A DNA stretch of 48,511 bases from Bacteroidaceae bacterium (GTDB taxonomy: Bacteria > Bacteroidota > Bacteroidia > Bacteroidales > Bacteroidaceae), in assembly GCA_017407905.1 (NCBI GenBank), contig JAFQVS010000066.1:1-48511 (forward strand), read 5' to 3'. A program made the position numbers and the translations under genes. The first letter of the stretch is position 1; every line of letters begins with the position of its first letter. Below are positions 40,976-48,511 of this stretch, piece by piece. The notes beneath the pieces are model-generated. The model was not told the DNA's origin. It ran no database searches and saw nothing but the letters and a program-made list of their open reading frames with translations.

Positions 40976-42493
40976 ATGTTTGAAGGACAACCAAAAGGAT
41001 TGTTTGCTCTTGCACTTGCCAATACAGGTGAGCGTTTCGGCTACTATACAATGTTGGCTGTATTTGTGCTTTTTATGCAGGAGAATTTCGGTATGAATGC
41101 CGAAGAGGCCGGTAGTTACTATGGCAATTTCTTGATGCTGGTTTATGGAATGCCGCTTGTCGGTGGTATTCTTGCCGATAAATTCGGCTATGGTAAGATG
41201 GTTACAATTGGCGTTGTAATTATGTTCTTGGGTTATGTGCTGCTTGCAGTGCCTCTTGGAGCCGACTCGGTTGCTAAATGGGCTGTTATTGGTGCATTGG
41301 GACTTATCTCTGTGGGTACAGGACTTTTTAAAGGTAATTTGCAGGTAATGGTGGGTAATCTTTATGACGACCCTAAATATGCAAATAAGCGCGATTCTGC
41401 TTTCTCGCTTTTCTATATGGCTATAAATATCGGTGCTCTGTTTGCTCCTACTGCCGCTGTTAAGATTATGGAATATGCTCAGGGTACTCTTGGCTATACT
41501 GCTGCCGATTCATATCACTTTGCGTTTGCCGTAGCTTGTGCATCGCTGATTCTTTCAATCGCAATTTACTTTGTTTTCCGTCCTACATTTAAACACGTCG
41601 AGGGTGGTAAGAAGAAAGCTGATGCAACAGCTGCTCCTGTAGAGGAGCTTACTCCCGCCGAGACTAATGCACGTATTGTTGCTCTGTGCCTTGTATTTGC
41701 TGTGGTGATTTTCTTCTGGATGGCTTTCCATCAGAATGGTCTGACACTTACACTGTTTGCCAATGAGTTTACAGCAAAGAGTGCTACAGGTGTACAGGGT
41801 ATGATGTTCGATGTGCTTAATTTGGTTGCTATTATCGTGATTGTTTATGCGGCGTTCTCTATTTTCCAGAGTAAAACTTCTAAGGCGAAGGCAATTTCGG
41901 GTGTTGTAGTGCTTGCTGCATTGGCTTTCTTGGGTTATCAGTATGTAAGTACAAGCTCGGAGGTTGTATCGGTGAGCGCACCTATCTTCCAGCAGTTTAA
42001 TCCTTTCTACGTGGTTGCTCTTACTCCTGTAAGTATGGCTATCTTTGGCTGGTTGGCTGCTAAGGGTAAAGAGCCTTCGGCTCCCCGTAAGATTGCGTAC
42101 GGTATGTTGGTTGCTGCTGTCGGATTTGTTGTAATGGCTGTTGGCTCTATGGGATTGCTTACTCCCGATGAGCAGGCTGCTGCCGGCGATGCTGCTACTT
42201 TTGTATCGCCCTATTGGCTTATTAGTACTTATCTTGTACTGACTTTTGCCGAGTTGCTCCTCTCGCCTATGGGTATCTCGTTTGTAAGTAAGGTGGCTCC
42301 TCCCAAGCTCAAGGGCTTGATGATGGGTGGTTGGTTTGTTGCTACTGCTCTTGGTAATAAACTCACTGAGGTTGGTTCGGCTTTCTGGGGTGAGTTGCCG
42401 CTGGTAACTGTGTGGAGTATTTTTATTGTGCTCTGTATCGTTTCGGCAATCTTTATGTTTGTAATGATGAAACGCCTTGAGAAGGTTGCATAA
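40976..42493 (+). CDS. POT-family proton-coupled oligopeptide transporter
   Basis: A 505-residue MFS-fold transporter with about 14 membrane helices. The N-terminus LANTGERFGYYTMLAVFVLF carries the POT helix-1 motif ERFxYY (the usual first Glu of ExxER is Asn here). Then GGILADKFGYGKMV, VGTGLFKGNLQVMVGNLY and AINIGALFAP are family landmarks, and the C-terminal half has SPMGISFVSKVAPPKLKGLM. It would import di- and tripeptides with protons across the inner membrane. It is flanked by the unusual leader upstream and a strong terminator downstream, so it is monocistronic. Confidence 0.92.
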   Translation: MFEGQPKGLFALALANTGERFGYYTMLAVFVLFMQENFGMNAEEAGSYYGNFLMLVYGMPLVGGILADKFGYGKMVTIGVVIMFLGYVLLAVPLGADSVAKWAVIGALGLISVGTGLFKGNLQVMVGNLYDDPKYANKRDSAFSLFYMAINIGALFAPTAAVKIMEYAQGTLGYTAADSYHFAFAVACASLILSIAIYFVFRPTFKHVEGGKKKADATAAPVEELTPAETNARIVALCLVFAVVIFFWMAFHQNGLTLTLFANEFTAKSATGVQGMMFDVLNLVAIIVIVYAAFSIFQSKTSKAKAISGVVVLAALAFLGYQYVSTSSEVVSVSAPIFQQFNPFYVVALTPVSMAIFGWLAAKGKEPSAPRKIAYGMLVAAVGFVVMAVGSMGLLTPDEQAAAGDAATFVSPYWLISTYLVLTFAELLLSPMGISFVSKVAPPKLKGLMMGGWFVATALGNKLTEVGSAFWGELPLVTVWSIFIVLCIVSAIFMFVMMKRLEKVA

Positions 42494-42520
42494 TTATAAA
42501 GTAAGATTTTTTTCTCTATT

Positions 42521-42556
42521 GGAGCCCCACCATACAAGGCGGGGCTCCTTTTTTTA
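42521..42556 (+). terminator. Terminator of the transporter gene
   Basis: GGAGCCCC (42521-42528), 12-base loop, GGGGCTCC (42541-42548), then a run of seven T. Strong intrinsic terminator. Confidence 0.9.
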
Positions 42557-42605
42557 TTTTGTGGTTCTATTTTGTTTGAGTGTGCATAAAATATAATACT
42601 AAAAA

Positions 42606-42740
42606 TTTGCTATAATTTTTATTTTGTTTAAATTTGTATGTTTTAATATGCAGAGTAGGCCACGCGGGCTGCGAGGATATTGCTCGTTTGTGCTGCTTTA
42701 AGGCCTGATATTCTGTATATTGTCCCGTAAAAAGAGACCG
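42606..42740 (+). promoter_or_regulatory. Promoter and leader of the glycine-cleavage operon
   Basis: TTTG (42606-42609), 19 bases, TAAATTTG (42629-42636), a near-perfect promoter. The leader of about 95 bases contains AGGCC (42657-42661) that can pair with GGCCT (42701-42705), plus inner G/C-rich segments. I do not see the conserved motifs of a glycine riboswitch. The structure may be regulatory or just part of the leader. Confidence 0.55.
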
Positions 42741-43721
42741 ATGGTTTACGTATCATTGCCCGATGAGAGACAACGCAGGCTTCCATTCTATCTTGCAATG
42801 GAGGAATATATCGCACGCACTCTGCCTGCGAACGACTATTTCTTTATGTGGCAGGTGAGGCCGACGGTGATTTTCGGGCGCAATCAGTTGGTCGAGGCTG
42901 AGGTCGATACGGCTTATTGTCGCGCAAATGGTATTGAGATGTATCGCCGCAAGAGTGGTGGAGGCTGTGTGTATGCCGATTTTAGCAATATAATGTTCTC
43001 TTACGTAACGCCCGAGGCGAATGTGAATTTCACGTTTAACAGGTATATGCTGATGGTGGAGCACGTGCTTCGGAAATTGGGGCTCGACGCGCGGACAACG
43101 GGACGCAACGATATTCTCATCGACGGGAAAAAGGTCTCGGGCAATGCTTTCTATCATCTTCCTGCTCGCAGTATAGTGCACGGGACAATGCTCTACGATA
43201 CCGACCTTGAGAGGATGGCGCGCTCGACAACGCCATCAAACGAGAAGCTCAAGAGTAAGGGGGTGCAGTCGGTCAGACAGCACGTTACAACGCTTAATCA
43301 ATATCTTTCAATCTCAATCGACGAGTTTAAGGCCTTTGTGAGGGAGAACCTGTGTAGCACAGAGATAATGCTCGACGAGGCTGCCGTAAGACTAATTGAG
43401 GACATCGAGAGTGAATATCTTACCGAGGAGTTTATCTTTGGACGCAATCCCGCATATACACTTGTGCGCCGTGCGCGCATCGAGGGGGTGGGCGAGTTTG
43501 AGATGCGTCTTGAGGTGAAGAACGCCGTGGTGCGCAAGGCCAATATGTTGGGCGACTTTTTTCTTGTTGGCGACCTTGACGCGGGGTTGTTGGCGCGTCT
43601 CAAAGGGGTTCCTTTCGAGCGCGAGGCCATCGAGGCGGCACTTCGGGACGTCGAGCCATCGACCATAATAATGAATATGACAAAAGAACAATTAAATGAA
43701 CTAATAATAAAACTTTTCTGA
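42741..43721 (+). CDS. lplA: Lipoate-protein ligase A
   Basis: A 326-residue ligase. MYRRKSGGGCVYADFSN (about 68-84) is the lipoyl-adenylate-binding motif and GRNDILIDGKKVSG (121-134) holds the catalytic Lys (K131 by my count). A C-terminal accessory domain follows (about 240-320), as in full-length LplA. It activates lipoate with ATP and attaches it to the lipoyl domain; here the natural acceptor is GcvH two genes downstream. The open frame extends upstream to a TTG at 42720, but ATG 42741 begins at the conserved MVYVSLPDERQRRLPFYLAM. gcvT starts 3 bases after the stop. Confidence 0.92.
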   Translation: MVYVSLPDERQRRLPFYLAMEEYIARTLPANDYFFMWQVRPTVIFGRNQLVEAEVDTAYCRANGIEMYRRKSGGGCVYADFSNIMFSYVTPEANVNFTFNRYMLMVEHVLRKLGLDARTTGRNDILIDGKKVSGNAFYHLPARSIVHGTMLYDTDLERMARSTTPSNEKLKSKGVQSVRQHVTTLNQYLSISIDEFKAFVRENLCSTEIMLDEAAVRLIEDIESEYLTEEFIFGRNPAYTLVRRARIEGVGEFEMRLEVKNAVVRKANMLGDFFLVGDLDAGLLARLKGVPFEREAIEAALRDVEPSTIIMNMTKEQLNELIIKLF

Positions 43722-43724
43722 ACT

Positions 43725-44816
43725 ATGGAGAATAAAAGAACCTGTCTTTACGACAAACACGTGGCGCTTGGTGCGCTCATCAGCCCCTTTGGCGGCTTTG
43801 ATATGCCCATTCAGTATAGTAATATTGTCGAGGAGCATAATGCCGTGCGCGAGGCGTGTGGTATTTTCGACGTTTCGCATATGGGCGAGGTGCTTGTTAC
43901 AGGCCCCGAGAGCGAGAATTTTGTAAATTATATTTTTACAAATGATATTGCCGGTGCTCCCGACGGTAAGATTTTCTATGGAATGATGCTGCACCCCACA
44001 GGCGGCGTTGTTGACGACCTTCTTGTCTATAAGATGGCCGATAAGAAATTCTTCCTTGTGATAAATGCAGGTAATATCGACAAGGATGTTGCGTGGATTA
44101 TGGAGCAGGCGCAGAATTTTGACGTTACCGTCGAGCATCAGAGTGCTTATTATGGCGAGGTGGCCGTGCAGGGCCCTAACACCGAGGCCATCGTCGAGAG
44201 AGTGCTTGGAATACCCTGCGCCGAGATGGTATTCTATACCTGCAAAGAGGTTGAGTACAACGGCGAGACGATAATAATAAGCCGCACGGGCTACACGGGC
44301 GAGGATGGATTCGAACTTTACGGTTCGCACGCCTTTACAAACGAGGTGTGGGACAAGCTCCTTGCAAGCGGCGAGGTTACTCCCTGCGGCCTCGGCTGTC
44401 GCGATACACTACGCTTCGAGGTGGGATTGCCCCTCTACGGCGACGAGCTTACTGATGAGATTACTCCTTTGGAGGCAGGCTTGGGAATGTTCGTCAAGCT
44501 GGATAAGGGCGACTTTATCGGTCGCGAGGCAATTGCCGCACAGAAAGCCGAGGGCCTGAAGCGTAAGATTGTCGGCATCGAGCTTAAGGACAAGGCAATT
44601 CCCCGCCACGGCTACGACGTTGAGGTCGATGGCAAGGTTATTGGTCAGGTAACAACAGGCTACAACTCAATATCGACGGGAAAGAGCGTTTGTATGGCAC
44701 TCATCGACGCCGAGTATGGCAAGCTGGGCACCGAGGTGGCGGTGCGCATACGCAAGCGTGTCTTCCCCGGCGTTGTAACAAAAAAACGTTTCTACGAGAA
44801 AAACTATAAGAAATAA
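43725..44816 (+). CDS. gcvT: Aminomethyltransferase (glycine cleavage T-protein)
   Basis: A 363-residue folate-binding protein. Landmarks: RTCLYDKHVALGALISPFGG, FDVSHMGEVLVTGP, TGYTGEDGFELY (substrate/folate region), LGCRDTLRFEVGLPLYGDEL and KRKIVGIEL. It transfers the aminomethyl carbon from lipoyl-GcvH to tetrahydrofolate, releasing ammonia. It is full length and ordinary. 3 bases after lplA and 35 before gcvH. Confidence 0.96.
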   Translation: MENKRTCLYDKHVALGALISPFGGFDMPIQYSNIVEEHNAVREACGIFDVSHMGEVLVTGPESENFVNYIFTNDIAGAPDGKIFYGMMLHPTGGVVDDLLVYKMADKKFFLVINAGNIDKDVAWIMEQAQNFDVTVEHQSAYYGEVAVQGPNTEAIVERVLGIPCAEMVFYTCKEVEYNGETIIISRTGYTGEDGFELYGSHAFTNEVWDKLLASGEVTPCGLGCRDTLRFEVGLPLYGDELTDEITPLEAGLGMFVKLDKGDFIGREAIAAQKAEGLKRKIVGIELKDKAIPRHGYDVEVDGKVIGQVTTGYNSISTGKSVCMALIDAEYGKLGTEVAVRIRKRVFPGVVTKKRFYEKNYKK

Positions 44817-44851
44817 AAAACCAATACTAATAATTTTAAAAGTAAAAAACT

Positions 44852-45232
44852 ATGAGCAAGATTGTTGAAGGTCTCTATTATGCAGAGTCGCACGAGTATG
44901 TAAAAATTGAGGGTGAGTATGGTTACGTAGGTATCACCGATTATGCACAGCACGAGCTTGGCAACGTGGTATATGTTGATATGCCCGACGTTGACGACGA
45001 GGTTGAGGCCGGTGCCGACTTTGGCGCTGTTGAGAGCGTTAAGGCAGCCAGCGACCTTATTTCGCCCGTGAGCGGTACAGTGGTCGAGATTAACGAGGCG
45101 CTGAATGACCAGCCCGAGCTTGTTAACGCCGACCCATACGCCAATTGGATTATCAAGGTGCAGCTCTCTGACGCCTCTGAGGTAGAGAAACTTATGGATG
45201 CTGCTGCTTACAAAGCAGCCATCGGCGAGTAA
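44852..45232 (+). CDS. gcvH: Glycine cleavage H-protein
   Basis: A 126-residue lipoyl carrier. GYVGITDYAQHELGNVVYVD and FGAVESVKAASDLISPVSG are the H-protein signature; the lipoylated lysine is K64 in ESVKAASD. It shuttles the aminomethyl group between P-, T- and L-proteins. Followed by a hairpin at 45250-45296. Confidence 0.97.
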   Translation: MSKIVEGLYYAESHEYVKIEGEYGYVGITDYAQHELGNVVYVDMPDVDDEVEAGADFGAVESVKAASDLISPVSGTVVEINEALNDQPELVNADPYANWIIKVQLSDASEVEKLMDAAAYKAAIGE

Positions 45233-45249
45233 AAAACAGGTAAACTAAA

Positions 45250-45303
45250 GGCGATATTTCCGAAAAGGCCCGATAATGCCGCTTCGGAGTATCGCCCTTT
45301 TGT
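45250..45303 (+). terminator. Intra-operon hairpin between gcvH and gcvPA
   Basis: GGCGATA (45250-45256) pairs with TATCGCC (45290-45296) and CCGAA (45260-45264) with TTCGG (45283-45287), followed by CTTTTG. It looks like a partial terminator that would set the level of gcvPA-gcvPB below gcvT-gcvH. It could also be a processing or stability element. Confidence 0.55.
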
Positions 45304-45327
45304 AAATAACAATTAAAGAACAACAGA

Positions 45328-46644
45328 ATGAAATATTTCCCCCATACGCAGGAAGATATTGAGCAGATGTTGCAGGTAGCCGGACTAAAGTCGATGGACG
45401 ACCTTTACGGCGAAATTCCCGCGCAACTGCTGTTCAATCGCGAATTCGACCTACCCGAGGCAATGTCCGAGGTCGAGATACGCAAATTCATCGAGGCGCT
45501 TGGTAAAAAGAACTCACGGCTTGCCTGTTTCGCGGGTGCCGGCGTCGAGGACCACTACAGCCCCTCGATAATCAATCCGATTATTTCGCGAGGCGAGTTT
45601 CTGACAGCCTACACTCCCTATCAGCCCGAAATTTCGCAGGGTACTTTGCAGTATATATTCGAGTATCAGTCAATGATTTGCGAGTTGACAGGAATGGACG
45701 TTACAAACGCTTCGATGTACGATGGTTGCACCGCAACGGCCGAGGCTATGATGATGGCCGTTGCTGCCGCAAAGAAACGCAATAAGGTGCTTATGTCGGC
45801 CACCGTTAATCCCAAAGTGAAGAAGGTTGTCGAGACATACGCGCAGTACAACGGCGCCGTAATTGAGATTATTGCCGAGAAGGATGGCGTTACCGACCTT
45901 GCCGACCTTGAGGCTAAGCTTGCAGGCGACGACGTTGCGGGAGTAATTCTTGCTCAGCCCAATTTCTACGGAATAATTGAGGACTATGCGGGCGTTGCCG
46001 AAATGTGCCACGCTAAAAAGGCACTTATGATAATGAACGCCAACCCATCGGCACTTGCGGTGCTTAAGACACCTGCCGAGTGGGGTGCCGACATTGCTTG
46101 CGGCGATGGTCAGACGCTGGGTATTCCTATGAATTACGGCGGGCCTTACGTGGGCTATCTTGCTTGTACAAACGCACTTGTGCGCAAGCTCCCCGGACGC
46201 ATCGTTGGCGCAACAACCGACGTTGACGGCAAGCGCGCCTTTGTACTGACGCTTCAGGCACGCGAGCAGCACATACGCCGCGAGAAGGCCAACAGCAACA
46301 TCTGCTCGAACCAATCGCTTATGGCTCTTTACGTTACCATATATATGTCGCTTATGGGCTACAAGGGGCTGAAAGAGGTTAACAAACTCTCGTACGCCGG
46401 CGCGCACTATCTGGCCGAGCAGTTGGTGGCAACAGGAAAATGCTCGATGGCATTCGATAAACCCTTCCTCAACGAGTTTGCGCTGAAGACAACCGTTTGC
46501 CCCAAGACAATTCAGGCTGCACTGCTCGACAATGGTATTTTGGGCGGCGTGCGCATAGCCGATGACACACTGCTCATCTGCGTAACCGAGCAACGCACAA
46601 AAGAGGAGATGGATTTATTTATCGAAACAGTAAAAAATCTTTAA
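45328..46644 (+). CDS. gcvPA: Glycine dehydrogenase (decarboxylating) subunit 1
   Basis: A 438-residue N-terminal half of the P-protein. Family landmarks are LACFAGAGVEDHYSPSIINP, FLTAYTPYQPEISQGTLQYI, the dinucleotide-like NASMYDGCTATAEAMMMAV and MNYGGPYVGYLACTNALVRK, near RIVGATTDVDGKRAFVLTLQ. It has the PLP-enzyme fold but not the PLP lysine, which is in subunit 2. Together with gcvPB it decarboxylates glycine. The next gene is 17 bases downstream. Confidence 0.96.
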   Translation: MKYFPHTQEDIEQMLQVAGLKSMDDLYGEIPAQLLFNREFDLPEAMSEVEIRKFIEALGKKNSRLACFAGAGVEDHYSPSIINPIISRGEFLTAYTPYQPEISQGTLQYIFEYQSMICELTGMDVTNASMYDGCTATAEAMMMAVAAAKKRNKVLMSATVNPKVKKVVETYAQYNGAVIEIIAEKDGVTDLADLEAKLAGDDVAGVILAQPNFYGIIEDYAGVAEMCHAKKALMIMNANPSALAVLKTPAEWGADIACGDGQTLGIPMNYGGPYVGYLACTNALVRKLPGRIVGATTDVDGKRAFVLTLQAREQHIRREKANSNICSNQSLMALYVTIYMSLMGYKGLKEVNKLSYAGAHYLAEQLVATGKCSMAFDKPFLNEFALKTTVCPKTIQAALLDNGILGGVRIADDTLLICVTEQRTKEEMDLFIETVKNL

Positions 46645-46661
46645 AATAGGGAGGATATTCT

Positions 46662-48128
46662 ATGATACGCAATTATGATAAATTGATTTTTGAGCTCTCT
46701 AAGGAGGGTCGTGTGGGATATTCCCTTCCCAAAAAACAGGTCGAGGGCGGATGTATGTGCTGCGGTATTCCCGAGAATCTGCGCCGCGAGAGTGCCCCTC
46801 TGCTTCCCGAGGTTACCGAGTTTGACGTTGTGCGCCACTACACTAACCTCTCGAACAAGAATTTTGGTGTCGATACGGGATTTTATCCTCTTGGCAGCTG
46901 TACAATGAAATATAATCCCCGCATAAACGAGGAGATGGCAGCGCATCCCGCATTTACACAGCTGCACCCCTCGATGCCCACAGAGTGCGCTCAGGGCGCT
47001 CTTGAGGTATATTATAACCTTGCTGCCTCGCTTGCCGAGGTAAGCGGCCTTGCCGAGTTTACTCTGAATCCCTATGCGGGAGCGCACGGCGAGCTTACGG
47101 GACTTATGATTATGCGTCAGTATCACATACAGCGCGGCGACCTTAAGCGTACAAAGGTTATTGTCCCCGACAGCGCTCACGGAACAAACCCCGCCAGCGC
47201 CGCTGTTTGTGGCTTGCAGATTGTCGAGGTAAAATCAACCGCCAACGGCACCGTTGACGTCGAGGATTTAAAGCCTCTGCTCGACGATACAATTGCAGGA
47301 ATTATGATGACCAACCCCAACACTCTTGGTATTTTCGAGACCGAGATTCCCGAAATTTCGCGCCTCGTGCACGAGTGCGGCGGATTGCTCTACTACGATG
47401 GAGCCAATCTGAATGCTGTGCTCGGAAAATGCCGTCCCGGAGATATGGGATTCGACATTATGCACATCAATCTGCATAAGACATTCTCTACTCCTCACGG
47501 TGGCGGAGGCCCCGGCGACGGCCCTGTGGGCGTGCGCGCAGGCCTTGAGCATCTGCTGCCCAATCCTCAGGTGAAGAAGGACGAGAATGGTCGATTCTAT
47601 TTGCAGTGCGACGAAAAATCGGCCGGATACGTGTCGAATTTCCTCGGTAACTTTGGCATTATTATGCGTGCTTATACATATATCCTCACACTCGGACGCG
47701 AGAATGTGAAGATGGTGGGGCCGCTCGCAGTGCTTAATGCCAACTACGTCAAGGAGTCGCTCAAGGGTGAGTATTACCTGCCCATTGAGGGTGTGTGCAA
47801 GCACGAATTTGTGTTTGACGGCCTTGCCGATAAATCGACAGGCGTTACCACACTCGATATTGCAAAGCGTCTGCTCGACTATGGTTACCACGCTCCCACA
47901 ATCTATTTCCCTCTGCTGTTCCATCAGAGTATTATGATTGAGCCCACAGAGACCGAGAGCAAGGAGACACTCGACGAGTTTATTGCGGTGATGAAAAAGG
48001 TTGCTCAAGAGGCCATCGAGAATCCCGAGATTGTGAAGAGTGCGCCTCACTCGACACCCGTGCGTCGCTTGGACGAGACAACGGCGGCACGCTTCCCCAA
48101 GACTACTTATAAGCAGTTGAAGGGATAA
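46662..48128 (+). CDS. gcvPB: Glycine dehydrogenase (decarboxylating) subunit 2
   Basis: A 488-residue C-terminal half of the P-protein. PLP binding is at K273 in MHINLHKTFSTPHGGGGPG. GFYPLGSCTMKYNPRINEEM, NPYAGAHGELTGLMIMRQYH and PDSAHGTNPASAAVCGL are typical. It catalyses glycine decarboxylation with subunit 1. Last gene of the operon; its stop is followed by a terminator at 48191. The lipoamide dehydrogenase (L-protein) is not in this window. Confidence 0.96.
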   Translation: MIRNYDKLIFELSKEGRVGYSLPKKQVEGGCMCCGIPENLRRESAPLLPEVTEFDVVRHYTNLSNKNFGVDTGFYPLGSCTMKYNPRINEEMAAHPAFTQLHPSMPTECAQGALEVYYNLAASLAEVSGLAEFTLNPYAGAHGELTGLMIMRQYHIQRGDLKRTKVIVPDSAHGTNPASAAVCGLQIVEVKSTANGTVDVEDLKPLLDDTIAGIMMTNPNTLGIFETEIPEISRLVHECGGLLYYDGANLNAVLGKCRPGDMGFDIMHINLHKTFSTPHGGGGPGDGPVGVRAGLEHLLPNPQVKKDENGRFYLQCDEKSAGYVSNFLGNFGIIMRAYTYILTLGRENVKMVGPLAVLNANYVKESLKGEYYLPIEGVCKHEFVFDGLADKSTGVTTLDIAKRLLDYGYHAPTIYFPLLFHQSIMIEPTETESKETLDEFIAVMKKVAQEAIENPEIVKSAPHSTPVRRLDETTAARFPKTTYKQLKG

Positions 48129-48190
48129 ACAAATAACGCGGCGAGGCGTCCTTAATGATTGCTTGCAGGACGTCGAAGCTGACACAAAAT

Positions 48191-48228
48191 ATCCCCCGAG
48201 GTTCAAGTAACTTTGGGGGATTTTTTTT
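48191..48228 (+). terminator. Terminator of the glycine-cleavage operon
   Basis: ATCCCCCGAGGTT (48191-48203), 5-base loop, AACTTTGGGGGAT (48209-48221), followed by eight T. The stem has one bulge-like mismatch. Before it is a smaller G/C inverted repeat around GCGTCCT (48146) and AGGACGT (48167). Confidence 0.88.
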
Positions 48229-48511
48229 GTAGCACGATATTGAATCTGTTGTTAATTAGTGTTAATTATGATAGTTTGACAACCTTATCGGTTAATTGTG
48301 ATATTAGTTTTGCCCAAAATCAATAAAACTAACAATTATGAAAGACTATTGAGTTTGTTTCCAATAATTTAGAAGCTGTTTAAATTTATATCGTTAAGTT
48401 TTTTATAGGTCAAAAATAGGATGTTTTATTATTTTTTGTAGGGCGCGTAGCGGGCTACGTAACCGAGAAAAAGAAGAAAACAGTCATTTTTGAACATAAA
48501 AAACCACGAAA
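48229..48511. other. Gene-free window end, possibly an insertion-sequence end
   Basis: No coding frame longer than a few codons. Two TTAATTA-type repeats occur near 48250-48295. From about 48370 the text AGAAGCTGTTTAAATTT, and a stem CGTAGC-GG-GCTACG (48446-48459), resembles the edge of an insertion sequence whose transposase would lie past the window. I cannot confirm this from the window alone. Confidence 0.3.

Noticed and set aside
42637..42740. Glycine riboswitch in front of lplA-gcvT
   Set aside because: The leader is too short for a tandem glycine aptamer and I do not see the conserved core. Some pairing exists, but nothing that identifies a riboswitch.
47268..48206. 312-codon minus-strand frame opposite gcvPB (also similar shadows opposite gcvPA, uvrA and the beta-galactosidase)
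   Set aside because: Antisense shadow of a well-conserved gene; no recognisable motif and no promoter.

Overview
The window looks like a piece of a Bacteroidales chromosome (gut Bacteroidota). Many genes are preceded by the Bacteroidota -7 box TAnnTTTG (for example at 99, 3810, 4894, 25560, 36051, 39810, 40771 and 42629). Shine-Dalgarno sequences are weak. The gene content also fits: a short histone H1-like protein, a CHU_C (gliding/T9SS-type) C-terminal domain, PorT-family barrel and WYL_2/DUF2693 proteins, and a secreted GH2 beta-galactosidase. I cannot name the genus. I saw no rRNA, tRNA or CRISPR array.

Region 1, about 1-8.5 kb, is an AT-rich accessory island. It holds a WYL regulator with an in-frame stop, a PD-(D/E)XK-like nuclease, a sigma-70 fragment, an IS256 transposase remnant, a YdeI-like gene, two small mobile-element genes, a frame-broken tyrosine recombinase, and a convergent, 3'-overlapping pair: an Eco57I/TaqI-type adenine methyltransferase and a putative restriction endonuclease. 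Two near-identical direct repeats of about 199 bp (2351-2549 and 7811-8009) bracket the central 5.3 kb. Each contains the leader and N-terminus of a small minus-strand gene that I could not match to a known family.

Region 2, about 8.5-25 kb, is a minus-strand exopolysaccharide or capsule operon reading from 24.7 kb down to 8.5 kb. In transcription order: wza-like export lipoprotein, wzc-like tyrosine kinase with a Gly-Tyr repeat tail, a nucleotidyltransferase-aminotransferase fusion, an opine-dehydrogenase-like gene, wecB, wecC, rfbA, rfbB, an EpsG-type polymerase, a GT4 glycosyltransferase, a heavily decayed wecG/tagA pseudogene, an ATP-grasp ligase and a NodB-type deacetylase. No flippase or initiating sugar-phosphate transferase is present. 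The genes suggest a polymer with dTDP-sugar and ManNAcA chemistry, plus unusual amine or amino-acid decoration.

Region 3, about 25.5-33 kb, is plus-strand: a histone-like protein, a 1340-residue secreted GH2 enzyme, then rfbC-rfbD (the second half of the dTDP-rhamnose pathway, 14 kb away from rfbA-rfbB) followed by two small membrane proteins.

Region 4, about 33-43 kb, has a divergent arrangement: a LysM/periplasmic-binding-fold lipid-envelope protein with a PorT-like barrel on the minus strand, and a CHU_C protein overlapping uvrA on the plus strand. DUF805 and a POT peptide transporter follow. Its intergenic regions carry an unusual repeat family: four 86-bp tandem units and dispersed relatives whose hairpins overlap promoter -7 boxes.

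Region 5, about 42.6-48.2 kb, is a plus-strand lplA-gcvT-gcvH-gcvPA-gcvPB operon: the glycine cleavage system plus the lipoate ligase that could lipoylate GcvH. The last 280 bp hold no gene and may be the end of an insertion sequence.
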